Assembly: GCF_040784935.1 (NCBI RefSeq)
Contig: NZ_CP160680.1
Location: 5,871,802-5,935,801 of the forward strand
DNA length: 64,000 bases
Direction of reading: 5' to 3'
DNA from: Lewinella sp. LCG006
Lineage (GTDB): Bacteria; Bacteroidota; Bacteroidia; Chitinophagales; Saprospiraceae
Shown: one piece after another, positions 24,732 through 35,835 of the stretch
How the letters are laid out: the number at the start of each line of letters is the position of its first letter
How positions within the stretch are numbered: the stretch's first letter is position 1
Translations under genes and position numbers: made by a program
The notes under the pieces: generated by a model
Told to the model about the DNA's origin: nothing
Databases searched by the model: none
What the model saw: only the letters and a program-made list of their open reading frames with translations

Positions 24732-26999
24732 ATGACTACTCCCTTTCACTATCTTCTTTTCGTGTCTATCCTGTTGTTCTTATTGCCCAACATGGATGCC
24801 CAAAACATCAACTTTGAGCGTAGTTTTCCGACGGTAACCCAAAACGGAAATGCTTCGTCTCTGGGCTTTGTTGGAGGTTTGAATAGCCCGCAGTTTTCGA
24901 TGGTGGATTTCAATAATGACGGACAAAAGGACCTCTTCGTTTTTGATCGGGTAGGCAATGTAGCGATGGCCTTCGCCAAAGACGGCAACAACAAATGGCG
25001 CTTGCGCCCGGAATTCCTGGTTAATTTTCCCGATTTTGATTCTTGGGTTTTGCTACGAGATTACAACAATGATGGGATCGAAGATATCTTCACCTACAAC
25101 CGCAACATGGCCTCCGGAGTGAAAGTATTCACCGGCAGTTATTCACCGGAAGGCATCATTGATTTTGAGCGGTTTACGTTCCCTAATGCGCTGGACATCA
25201 TCTTTATACCCACCAGCGGTGGTGCGGAAACCCAATTGTATATTAGCAACATTGATTACCCGGATGTAGAAGATGTGGATTGTGATGGGGATCTGGACAT
25301 CTTGACCTTCAACATCAGTGGTGGTTTTCTGGAGCTTTATACCAACTTGTCGGTAGAGAACGGTTACGGAGCAGATAGTCTGATTTTTATTTTGGGAGAC
25401 AATTGTTACGGAGGAATTTACGAGAGCGGTCTTTCCCCCGAGCTTGATTTGGCGGCCAGCGCCAACGAATGTGCGAGCGGCATTAACACCGGAGAGGTAG
25501 AAAACCGCCATGTAGGTTCTACCGTCCTTACGCTTGATGAGGATGGGGACGGTGATAAGGACTTGATTTTGGGTGACCTCTCTTTCTCTTCCCTCACCAT
25601 GGCCACCAATGGCAATAATTGTGATGATGCCTGGATGACGGCACAGGATATCAACTTCCCCAGCTACGATGTATCGGCTTACCTGCCCCTGTTTCCTGCC
25701 GCTTTTTACCAGGATATAGATGGCGATAACAAACGAGATTTAGTAGTGGCGAGCAATGAAGACAATATAGGGATAGACCATAAGAACGTTTGGTACTACA
25801 AGAACATAGGAACGGATGATAACCCTAATTTTGACTTCCGCCAGGATGATTTGCTGGTGGGCGAAATGATTGACTTGGGTACCCGCTCTCACCCGGCATT
25901 AATTGATTACAATGCTGATGGTCTGCAAGATCTTGTCGTAGGAAACTTCTCTTTTTATGCCGAGTTGGGTTTTAAAAACAGCCGCCTTTACCTCTATGAA
26001 AACACAGGCACTGCCACCGCTCCGGCCTTCACGCTGGTGGATGATGATTACTTGGGAATGTTTCAGTACAATGGTACGGTTCCCGGTACGGGCACTTATT
26101 CTTTTTCTCCCACCTTCGGCGATCTGGATGGCGACGGTGATGCCGACGCCCTGGTTGGAGATATCGAGGGCAAGTTGTTTTATTTTGAAAATACCGCTGG
26201 CCCAGGCCAAGTGGCGACGTTTGGTCCTGCAACTTACGGGTACATGGGGATCGACATAGGACAAGCAGCAGTACCCCAAATTGTCGACCTGAATCGTGAT
26301 GGATTAAGCGATATTGTCATTGGTGAAAAAACGGGTAATCTCAATTATTTTCAGAATGTAGGAGCCATAGGATCACCCATGTTTGGCGATGATGAGGAAG
26401 TAGCGCCCAATGTCCGTCAATTAGGGCAAGTAGACACCCGAGTCATCGGCTCTTCCGTAGGATATGCTACTCCTTTTTTTGTAGACCTCAACGGTGAGTA
26501 CCACCTTTTGGTCGGTTCTCAATCCGGTGCTTTGGAGCATTATCGCGACATTGAAGGACATCTGGATGGCACTGCTTTCACGCAGGTGAGCGAAAACCTA
26601 CTCGACCGTAGTGAAGGCATCTATACCCACCCTGTTTTGTGGGACTGGAACGAAAATGACTTCTACGACCTGGTACTGGGCAACGAGCGCGGGGGCGTCA
26701 GCTTCTTCGCCACCAATCTTCTGCCGGATGGTACGGTAGACGCTGAAACAATTGCCGAGCGATCCATCCTCTGGGAAGTTTACCCCAATCCGGTAAAAGA
26801 CCAGTTGTTTCTGAATACTCAAGGCATTGGAGAAGGCACCCTGCAGCTGTTCGATCAGCAGGGGCGCGTATTGTGGGAGGCCGCATCTTCTGCTCCCTTA
26901 CCTACTCAGTTGGACTTGAGCAGGTACCCTTCAGGCTTGTATTTCTTGAAGTTACGTACGGCTGCGGGGAGTTCTGTAAAGAAAATAGTAGTGGAGTAA
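24732..26999 (+). CDS. Secreted VCBS/FG-GAP repeat protein with type A T9SS sorting domain
   Basis: 755 residues from the Met at 24732. The signal peptide ends near NMDAQ. About nine calcium-binding-like repeats of the D-x-[DN]-x-D-G-x-x-D-[LI] type follow, including FNNDGQKDL, DCDGDLDI, DEDGDGDKDL, DGDGDADAL and NRDGLSDI. They probably fold as a seven-bladed propeller or two. The last 80 residues are a type A T9SS sorting domain (VYPNPVKDQLFL, GRVLWE, LDLSRYPSGLYFLKL, KKIVVE). It is expected to be exported by the type IX system and either anchored or released at the surface. The earlier in-frame ATG at 24675 would place array-coded residues before the signal peptide and was rejected. Confidence 0.9.
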   Translation: MTTPFHYLLFVSILLFLLPNMDAQNINFERSFPTVTQNGNASSLGFVGGLNSPQFSMVDFNNDGQKDLFVFDRVGNVAMAFAKDGNNKWRLRPEFLVNFPDFDSWVLLRDYNNDGIEDIFTYNRNMASGVKVFTGSYSPEGIIDFERFTFPNALDIIFIPTSGGAETQLYISNIDYPDVEDVDCDGDLDILTFNISGGFLELYTNLSVENGYGADSLIFILGDNCYGGIYESGLSPELDLAASANECASGINTGEVENRHVGSTVLTLDEDGDGDKDLILGDLSFSSLTMATNGNNCDDAWMTAQDINFPSYDVSAYLPLFPAAFYQDIDGDNKRDLVVASNEDNIGIDHKNVWYYKNIGTDDNPNFDFRQDDLLVGEMIDLGTRSHPALIDYNADGLQDLVVGNFSFYAELGFKNSRLYLYENTGTATAPAFTLVDDDYLGMFQYNGTVPGTGTYSFSPTFGDLDGDGDADALVGDIEGKLFYFENTAGPGQVATFGPATYGYMGIDIGQAAVPQIVDLNRDGLSDIVIGEKTGNLNYFQNVGAIGSPMFGDDEEVAPNVRQLGQVDTRVIGSSVGYATPFFVDLNGEYHLLVGSQSGALEHYRDIEGHLDGTAFTQVSENLLDRSEGIYTHPVLWDWNENDFYDLVLGNERGGVSFFATNLLPDGTVDAETIAERSILWEVYPNPVKDQLFLNTQGIGEGTLQLFDQQGRVLWEAASSAPLPTQLDLSRYPSGLYFLKLRTAAGSSVKKIVVE

Positions 27000-27092
27000 G
27001 TGGGCGTTTAGCGTGTATTATAGTGCCTTCTTGGTAAAAAAACTTTCGTGTAATTCTGTGTCCTTTGTGCTTTAGTGGCTAAAAAAACTAGC

Positions 27093-27854
27093 CTATTTCT
27101 TGATCGTAAAGTAGAAGGTACTCCCTTGTCCCAGCTCACTTTCTACCCAAATCTTGCCGCCGTGGCTCTCCACAATCCGCTTGCAAAGGGCTAATCCAAT
27201 GCCTGTACCCTTGTCGTCTACCTCGCGAGGAACCAGGCGAGTAAAGAGTTCAAAGATTTTTTGGTGATTCTCCGGCGCAATACCTATGCCTTGATCCGTG
27301 ATGGAAAATTGCCAGTAATCTTTTTGGTCTTTAGCCTCAACGTGGATATGGTTTGGAACATCTTCTTTACTAAAATTGATGGCATTGGCCAATAGGTTTT
27401 GGAAGAGTTGGGTAATCCCCATCCGGTGCCCCTGGAATTCTTCTGGCAAGCCACTAGTCGTCACGGTAGCATCTGTTTTCTCCAGGTTGTGCCGCAAATT
27501 GTACTTTACAATCTCCAACATAGGAAGGGTCATCACACGTTGGCGTTCCACCATTCGACCTGCGCGCGAGTATTCCAGTAAATCTTTAATAAGCTGTTGC
27601 AACCGCTTGACACCAAAGGTGACGTGCTGAAAATATTCTTCAATATCAGAAGATATATTTTCTTTATCGAGCTCTTGTCGGATAATACCTAGGTACCCTT
27701 CTACGGTACGAAGAGGTGCTTGTAAATCATGGCTGGCAACGTAAGCAAAATGTTCTAAATCCTGATTGCTCTGTTGAAGGTCTTTGATTTGTTGCTGCAA
27801 TTCCGCGATCAATAGATCTTTTTCAGCCCCTGCTTGAAGTTGGTCGTCGGGCAT
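27093..27854 (-). CDS. Cytoplasmic sensor histidine kinase without input domain
   Basis: 253 residues. A short coiled coil (12-34) leads into HisKA with FAYVASHDLQAPLR, phosphorylated His42. The HATPase domain follows with NLLANAINFS, DQGIGIA and KGTGIGLALCKRIVESHGGKI. It has no membrane segment or PAS/GAF domain. Such short kinases of the phytochrome-like branch act with a separate sensor protein. No response regulator is adjacent. The downstream 94 bases contain a sequence of CACAAAGGACACAG-type words, another short-period intergenic pattern. Confidence 0.85.
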   Translation of the reverse strand: MPDDQLQAGAEKDLLIAELQQQIKDLQQSNQDLEHFAYVASHDLQAPLRTVEGYLGIIRQELDKENISSDIEEYFQHVTFGVKRLQQLIKDLLEYSRAGRMVERQRVMTLPMLEIVKYNLRHNLEKTDATVTTSGLPEEFQGHRMGITQLFQNLLANAINFSKEDVPNHIHVEAKDQKDYWQFSITDQGIGIAPENHQKIFELFTRLVPREVDDKGTGIGLALCKRIVESHGGKIWVESELGQGSTFYFTIKK

Positions 27855-27876
27855 TTTTTTCGTGCTTGTTCTAATG

Positions 27877-27884
27877 CAAATGTA
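27877..27884 (-). promoter_or_regulatory. Candidate -7 promoter element TACATTTG for the histidine kinase
   Basis: An exact TAnnTTTG match on the minus strand, 22 bp before the ATG at 27854. No -33 TTG at the expected place. Confidence 0.5.
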
Positions 27885-27939
27885 AGGAAGGTGTAAGGGT
27901 TTTTTAGGTGGAAGTGGGAAAAAAGCTTACACATTTTAA

Positions 27940-28095
27940 AAGTCGGAAGTGGGAAATCGGAAGTCGGAAGTATTTTGCCTTAGTAGCTGTCATTCCTACA
28001 ACTAAGAGCTTGTTAGGAGATAACGTTTAAAACCCACCTTGAAAGGCCTACGCGTATCACGTTAATTCCGACTTCCCACTTCCGATTTCCGACTT
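27940..28095. repeat. Inverted pair of heptad-word arrays (GTCGGAA type)
   Basis: The left arm at 27940-27970 repeats words of the form RTSGGAA four times with a strict 7-bp period. The right arm at 28066-28095 carries the same words on the minus strand but in a permuted order. The right arm begins 4 bp after the prolyl oligopeptidase stop. Between them are 95 bases without a gene. Confidence 0.75.
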
Positions 28096-28099
28096 AACC

Positions 28100-30253
<2,154 letters not shown>

Positions 30254-30376
30254 ATTTTTTTATTTGGTTGAGTTAAAAATACACAATTCTCTGACGGCTG
30301 CCCCCACTAGTTCAGCGAATCAACGGAATAAGGAAGTGAAAAGGGGAGGAGGCGTATTCGGGGTTCCATCTTCCGG

Positions 30377-30398
30377 CTCCTTCCTCGCGAGGAAGGAG
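30377..30398. repeat. Perfect 22-bp palindrome
   Basis: CTCCTTCCTCG followed directly by its inverse CGAGGAAGGAG. It could be an operator for a dimeric regulator or a remnant of a repeat. Confidence 0.6.
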
Positions 30399-30428
30399 TG
30401 ACGTGTAGGTGATGTGTTCCGCAATTCT

Positions 30429-30487
30429 AAGGACGAGCACAACGGAGAGGAAAACTGGTTTCAAAAGCTCGCTGTTCGGCGTTGGCT
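30429..30487. repeat. Short dispersed repeat, copy 2 (GTTCGGCGTTGGCT type)
   Basis: Contains AAGGACGAGCAC, TTTCAAAA and GTTCGGCGTTGGCT in the same order as the minus strand of 20324-20363. TTTGCCTACGTAGG directly after it recalls the TCGCCTACGT of the larger palindromic family. Confidence 0.5.
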
Positions 30488-30666
30488 TTGCCTACGTAGG
30501 AGTGCAAACAAAAATCCATTTTGCGTCTTTCACGTCGCTGGAAGGAATCTTGCAGATACCTTCCAACTTGATTAGATTAGCTCCATTTGCCTGGATTTAG
30601 AGAATACGCACTACCTAATCCCTCTATCTTTCCTTACCTTACCCAGCAAATCAACGACACACAACT

Positions 30667-33600
30667 ATGCTGAAAATTTGGAGCACCCTCTTTTTTGCCC
30701 TGGCTACTTTTGCCCTCTTCGCCCAATCGGGTAAAGCCGATAAGTGGGACGTCAATAACCCGCCCGGGGAGTGGGATTGGAAGGACGTCAAATTCACCAC
30801 TGACGAAGGTACCTGGATGAACATGGATGTGAGCCCCGATGGCAAGACCATCGTCTTCGATCTGCTAGGAGATTTGTACCAAATGCCTATCACTGGCGGA
30901 AAAGCCAAAGCTCTGCGTACCGGCCTGGCCTGGGAGGTACAGCCTCGCTTCAGCCCCGACGGCAAGCAAATTCTCTTTACCAGCGATGCCGGTGGTGGAG
31001 ACAACATCTGGGTGATGAAGGCCGACGGTAGCGCTGCCCAACAGATCACCAAAGAAGATTTTCGACTCCTCAATAATGCGGCCTGGACGCCCGATGGGCA
31101 GTACTTGGTAGCCCGCAAGCACTTCACTTCTGAGCGCTCGCTGGGAGCGGGAGAAATGTGGATGTACCATATCTCAGGGGGCAGCGGCATTCAATTGACC
31201 GAACGAAAAAACGATCAGCAGGATGTGAATGAGCCGGTGGTTTCTCCCGATGGCCGCTACGTGTATTTCAGTGAAGACATGTATCCTGGTGGTTACTTTC
31301 AGTACAACAAAGACCCGAACAGCCAAATCTACGTGATCAAGCGCTACGATCGGCAGGAAGACAAGGTAGAAACCGTGGTGAGTGGACCCGGTGGTGCTTG
31401 CCGCCCACAGCTTTCCAACGACGGTAAAAAACTGGCCTTTGTCCGGCGGGTGCGGACCCAATCGGTTCTCATGGTGCATTACCTGGAAACCGGCGAAACC
31501 TTCCCCCTCTACGATGAACTGAGCAAAGACCAGCAGGAAGCCTGGGCTGTTTTCGGCACCTATCCTGGCTTCGACTGGACGCCAGACGATCAGCAGATCA
31601 TCATCTGGGCTGGTGGTAAGATCCAGCAAGTACCCGCTGATCCTCAAGCCAAAGCCCTGCCACGTACCATTCCATTTACGGTAGAAGTCAATACCCAAGT
31701 GGCGGCTACCCGCACCCAGCAAAACCAGGTGTACGACGATAAATTTGAGGTGAATGTGATTCGGCATCTCGTCACTTCTCCCGATGAGAAAACGGTTGTT
31801 TTCAGTGCCGCTGGTTATCTCTGGAGCATGTCGCTTTCGGACAAAAAAGCTGCACGGCTGAGCAAAGCCACCGACTTTGAGTTTGAACCTGCCTTCTCAC
31901 CAGATGGCCAACAAATTGCTTACGTCAGCTGGAACGACGAGTCGATGGGACAGTTGCACCTGCGCAATCTAAGCACAGGTAGCGACAAAGTCCTAACTAC
32001 AGCCCCCGGTATCTATCGCACCCCCGCTTTTTCACCTGATGGTGCAAACATCGTTTTCCGCAAGGATGATGGCAACGGACACCAGGGCTACACCCACTGT
32101 ACGGAGCCTGGCCTTTACATAATAGCCACCACTGGCGGCGAACCTACCTTGGTCACCCCTCGTGGCGAATACCCCGTGTACAGCGCCGACGGTGAGCGGA
32201 TATTCTTCCAAACCGGCGGCTTCCTCTTCGGAAGTTTGACCAAGAGCTTCAACAGCATCAAAACCAACGGCAGCGACGAAAAGAAGCACTTCGATGGCAA
32301 ATACGCCCAGCGCTTCAGCATCAGTCCGGACAATGAGTGGATTGCCTGGTCGGAGCTCTTCAAAGTATATATAGCACCGTTCCCGAAAACGGGTAAAACC
32401 ATCGGAATCAGTGCTAGTACCAAGGCGGTCCCCGTGACCCAGGTAGCGCTTGATGCGGGCATCAATATCCATTGGTCAGCCGACAGCAAGCGCCTGTTCT
32501 GGACCTTAGGCAACGAATACTTCTCGGACGAACTGACCGAGCGTTTCTCCTTCCTCGAAGGTGCCGCCGATAGCCTGCCGCCCATGGACAGCGTAGGGAT
32601 AAAGCTGCCGCTGGAACTCGCGATGGACAAGCCCAGTGGGGTGGTGGCCTTTACCAATGCCCGCCTCATCACCATGGAAGGTGACCTGGTGTTAGAACAC
32701 GGCAACCTGGTCGTGGAGGACAACAAGATCCTCAGTATGGGCGAAGCTGGAAAAGTACGTATTCCCAAAGACGCCAAAGTGATTGACTGCACAGGCAAAA
32801 CTATCATGCCGGGCATCGTAGATGTGCATGGCCACCTGGGGGATTTTCGTTATGGACTCAGCCCGCAGAAAAGCTGGTACTATTACGCCAACCTCGCCTA
32901 CGGCGTCACCACGGCCCATGATCCCAGCTCCAACTCGGAGATGATCTTTAGCCACAGCGAAATGATCAAGGCGGGGAATATGGTCGGCCCACGCCTTTAT
33001 AGTACGGGCACCATCATCTACGGTGCCGATGGCGATTTTAAAGCCGTGATCAACAACCTGGAAGATGCGCGCTCGGCCCTGCGCCGGACCAAAGCCTACG
33101 GGGCGTTCAGCGTCAAAAGCTACAACCAGCCTCGTCGCGAACAACGTCAAATGGTGATGAAAGCCGCCAGCGAACTCGGCCTACTTGTAGTACCCGAAGG
33201 CGGCTCCTTTTTCTACCACAACATGAGCATGTTGGCGGATGGCCACACGGGCGTAGAGCACAACATCCCCGTAGCGCCCCTCTTCAAAGATGTGACCACC
33301 TTCTGGTCCAATACGGATGCACACAATACGCCAACCTTGATCGTCAACTACGGTGGGGTAAACGGCGAATACTATTGGTACCAAAACACCAATGTGTGGG
33401 AAAAAGAGCGCCTGCTTAATTTCACGCCGCGGCCCGTCATCGATAGCCGTGCCCGCCACCGCACCATGATCCCCGACGAGGAATACCAGAATGGCCACAT
33501 CCTCACCAGCCAATCCCTCAAGAAACTGACGGACGCTGGTGTAAGCATCAATCTTGGTGCACACGGACAACTACAGGGCCTCGGTGCCCACTGGGAACTC

Positions 33601-33951
33601 TGGATGCTACAGCAAGGCGGCATGACCAACCAGGAAGCTCTGGCTTGTGCTACCATCAACGGCGCACGCTACCTGGGGATGGATAAAGAAATCGGTAGCC
33701 TGAAAGTCGGCAAACTCGCTGACCTCATTGTTATCGACGGCAACCCATTGGAAAACATCCAGGATTCTGAAAAAGTAACCATGACCATGGTCAACGGTCG
33801 CCTATACGATGCTGCTACCATGAACGAGATTGGCAACTACGATGTGCCCCGGAGCAAGTTCTACTTCGAGCTTCCCGGCAGCGGCAACGCCTGGCCTCTC
33901 ATGACGGAGACGGGTACGTTTATGCCTACGCAGTGTGCTTGTCAGCGGTAG
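30667..33951 (+). CDS. Exported PD40 beta-propeller / amidohydrolase fusion
   Basis: 1094 residues. A signal peptide (1-20, ending FALFAQ) is followed by TolB-like PD40 repeats over about 40-650. Each repeat has the S-P-D-G-[KR/Q] turn (for example MDVSPDGKTIVF, RFSPDGKQILF, AFSPDGQQIAY). The C-terminal metal-dependent hydrolase domain begins near 660. Its HxH pair is His721/His723 in GIVDVHGHLGDF and it ends with IGSLKVGKLADLIVIDGNPL. It is probably periplasmic and acts on a peptide-like or cyclic amide substrate, perhaps selected by the propeller. The layout is known in Bacteroidota, but the substrate is not. A terminator follows at 33992-34031. Confidence 0.88.
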   Translation: MLKIWSTLFFALATFALFAQSGKADKWDVNNPPGEWDWKDVKFTTDEGTWMNMDVSPDGKTIVFDLLGDLYQMPITGGKAKALRTGLAWEVQPRFSPDGKQILFTSDAGGGDNIWVMKADGSAAQQITKEDFRLLNNAAWTPDGQYLVARKHFTSERSLGAGEMWMYHISGGSGIQLTERKNDQQDVNEPVVSPDGRYVYFSEDMYPGGYFQYNKDPNSQIYVIKRYDRQEDKVETVVSGPGGACRPQLSNDGKKLAFVRRVRTQSVLMVHYLETGETFPLYDELSKDQQEAWAVFGTYPGFDWTPDDQQIIIWAGGKIQQVPADPQAKALPRTIPFTVEVNTQVAATRTQQNQVYDDKFEVNVIRHLVTSPDEKTVVFSAAGYLWSMSLSDKKAARLSKATDFEFEPAFSPDGQQIAYVSWNDESMGQLHLRNLSTGSDKVLTTAPGIYRTPAFSPDGANIVFRKDDGNGHQGYTHCTEPGLYIIATTGGEPTLVTPRGEYPVYSADGERIFFQTGGFLFGSLTKSFNSIKTNGSDEKKHFDGKYAQRFSISPDNEWIAWSELFKVYIAPFPKTGKTIGISASTKAVPVTQVALDAGINIHWSADSKRLFWTLGNEYFSDELTERFSFLEGAADSLPPMDSVGIKLPLELAMDKPSGVVAFTNARLITMEGDLVLEHGNLVVEDNKILSMGEAGKVRIPKDAKVIDCTGKTIMPGIVDVHGHLGDFRYGLSPQKSWYYYANLAYGVTTAHDPSSNSEMIFSHSEMIKAGNMVGPRLYSTGTIIYGADGDFKAVINNLEDARSALRRTKAYGAFSVKSYNQPRREQRQMVMKAASELGLLVVPEGGSFFYHNMSMLADGHTGVEHNIPVAPLFKDVTTFWSNTDAHNTPTLIVNYGGVNGEYYWYQNTNVWEKERLLNFTPRPVIDSRARHRTMIPDEEYQNGHILTSQSLKKLTDAGVSINLGAHGQLQGLGAHWELWMLQQGGMTNQEALACATINGARYLGMDKEIGSLKVGKLADLIVIDGNPLENIQDSEKVTMTMVNGRLYDAATMNEIGNYDVPRSKFYFELPGSGNAWPLMTETGTFMPTQCACQR

Positions 33952-33991
33952 GGTTTGATTATAAGGTCATTTAAGCATTTTTTATTTGAAC

Positions 33992-34031
33992 CACCAAAGG
34001 CACCTGAGTTTGTGATTAGGTGCCTTTGGTA
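33992..34031 (+). terminator. Intrinsic terminator after the PD40-amidohydrolase
   Basis: CACCAAAGGCACCT at 33992-34005 pairs with AGGTGCCTTTGGTA around 34018-34031, followed by TTTAATTT. Nearly the same stem occurs at 43499-43544. Confidence 0.7.
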
Positions 34032-34518
34032 GTTTAATTTATAGCTACTAAGAGGAAGAAACAGCCAGAAAAGAGCTTGCACACCAAGATTATTCATGTT
34101 TCTTTTAATTTTCTACCAGCTCCCGATTAACCTATGTTGAGAAAAAGTAAAATCCATGAGCGTTTGTTTTTCTATTGGTACAAAAAAGTGTTAGAAATAA
34201 AAATTCATAATAGATTGATTTATAGTTCATTGGGTGATAAAAGATAATAGGGCTTATTACAAGTTTGTGACTCCCTCTCGTATTTAGACAAAGAAAACCA
34301 GCTATTCTTGAGCTTTTCAACCGCTAAAAACAAGCCCATCTTTGTAGCGTAAGGTGATCGAAAAGGTTTTGGATCCAAAAGTAATTACGGCTTACTCGGT
34401 CTCTTACAGCACCAAAATTTATTATTACCCACACTGCTGCTGATGACTGGAAATCCAAGAGGAATTGACCCTCCTGGAAATACTGAACTATTGCAGCAGT
34501 ACCAAAAACTTGTTTATC
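34032..34518. other. Intergenic region without a recognisable gene
   Basis: 487 A/T-rich bases. A 62-codon minus-strand frame (34132-34320) has no family resemblance and no support. CATCTTTG at about 34337-34344 is one base off the -7 promoter consensus, on the strand of the downstream lipoprotein gene. Confidence 0.4.
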
Positions 34519-35760
34519 ATGAAACTCAATTTTTTCAATCCACGCTTAACTTATTTGACCATTGGGGTCGTATGCATGCTTAGCTTAATCGCGCTGAGCA
34601 GTTGTGAAAAAGATACACTTGAAACAAGCACTGAAACGGAGCAAACCAATGGCAACGTAAACTTCCGCAATACCGGCGATGGTGAGATTGATTACGCAGT
34701 GGCCGAATCTATCTTAAGTGGAATCAATTATGACGCCATCAGTATCAATGATGAGCTTGAAACGCTACAGTTTGCAACAGACGAAGACCTACAGCAAACG
34801 CTGGAATTACTAGAGCAAGCCGATCTAGCCCTTGAGGCAGAAATTATTGCTAGTATCGAAGGTCTTCCAGAAGATGAAGTAGATCAAATGGAAATATTGG
34901 ATGATTTCGCTTTTGAAACTTTCGAAAGCAACTTTCCTGGATTTACGTCTTTCCGCAGTTATGCATCGGCACAAATCGAAGCCTTCTTTGCCCATGAAGA
35001 ATTGAACGATGAAGAAGACCCCACTGATGAGCTTAGTGTAATTCCTGATATGTTGGGAGCTGTACTGAATGTTCACGGAGAAGTTGTCTCTAGTGATGGC
35101 TCTGAGTTCGAGCAGCAAGTACATATTTTGCACCTGGATGGTGGCAACTATACGGTACTTGATGGTAACATTGCAACCGTCATGAATATTCGTAGAGATA
35201 TGGAACACGATGTCATCGCGGAATTACCCAACGTGCAAGTTGTTGACGAGCCAGAATTTTCAAGAGGATGCTGTCGCGCCAACAAGACCAGATCTCAGTA
35301 CAAGTACATCTACCAGTCTGGTAGCAAGAAGTACCGTGCTCATATCTCTGTACAGATTCGTAATATCTCTTTCTTGTGGATAAACATCCACCGTGCAACC
35401 TCTCAGCTGAAGTCTCGCAAGAAGTCTGGCTGGTGGTGGAAGAAGCATTACACAACCATTGGCATCAGCCAGCAGGGTAATGTGTATCCTTCTACCTATT
35501 ACACCGTTCCTTGTACCAAGTACCGCTGGAATGAGGAGACGCAAGAGTGGGAACCCTACGAAACGATCTGTACTTATGAAATCCAGTGTGACGGCAACGC
35601 TATGAGTGCTGCAGCATCAGGTTCAGGCTGGGCATGGGATTATTCAAGAGTAAGAAACTACTCCTTGAAAGTAAGTGCAAGCGATCAGGATGGTTATGCG
35701 GGAACACTCCGCGGGCATTTTACCTGGAAAGGCCAAAGCTATACCCTGACGATCTGTTAA
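34519..35760 (+). CDS. Lipoprotein of unknown function with acidic N-half and basic C-half
   Basis: 413 residues from the Met at 34519. The lipoprotein signal ends LIALSSC. Residues 30-170 are acidic and helical (ELETLQFATDEDLQQTLELL and similar). From about residue 250 the protein turns basic and aromatic: CCRANKTRSQYKYIYQ, KSRKKSGWWWKKHY. The C-terminal domain has paired cysteines (VPCTKY, ETICTYEIQC) and ends TLTIC. I do not recognise a family. The charge split suggests two domains that may interact. An upstream in-frame ATG (34465) would precede the signal peptide and was rejected. Confidence 0.65.
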   Translation: MKLNFFNPRLTYLTIGVVCMLSLIALSSCEKDTLETSTETEQTNGNVNFRNTGDGEIDYAVAESILSGINYDAISINDELETLQFATDEDLQQTLELLEQADLALEAEIIASIEGLPEDEVDQMEILDDFAFETFESNFPGFTSFRSYASAQIEAFFAHEELNDEEDPTDELSVIPDMLGAVLNVHGEVVSSDGSEFEQQVHILHLDGGNYTVLDGNIATVMNIRRDMEHDVIAELPNVQVVDEPEFSRGCCRANKTRSQYKYIYQSGSKKYRAHISVQIRNISFLWINIHRATSQLKSRKKSGWWWKKHYTTIGISQQGNVYPSTYYTVPCTKYRWNEETQEWEPYETICTYEIQCDGNAMSAAASGSGWAWDYSRVRNYSLKVSASDQDGYAGTLRGHFTWKGQSYTLTIC

Positions 35761-35795
35761 ATCAGGATGGATTAGGTATAGATTTTTAAAAAGAA

Positions 35796-35832
35796 GCAAC
35801 GGCTCCGTCACCATGAGGTACGGAGCCGTTGC
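35796..35832. terminator. Bidirectional terminator between convergent genes
   Basis: GCAACGGCTCCGT at 35796-35808 is perfectly inverted at 35820-35832 with an 11-nt loop. An A-run precedes it and T-rich sequence follows. It serves the lipoprotein gene and the 35836-37281 gene. Confidence 0.75.
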
Positions 35833-35835
35833 CGT

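Larger units (their letters stand above)
30254..30666. other. Divergent intergenic region
   Basis: 413 bases between the prolyl oligopeptidase and the PD40-amidohydrolase start. It holds a perfect palindrome (30377-30398) and a dispersed repeat (30429-30487). TATCTTTC at about 30632-30639 is a near match to the -7 motif for the plus-strand gene. No coding frame is supported. Confidence 0.4.

Noticed and set aside
34132-34320. 62-codon minus-strand frame in the 34032-34518 gap
   Set aside because: No start context, no family resemblance, A/T-rich low-information sequence.
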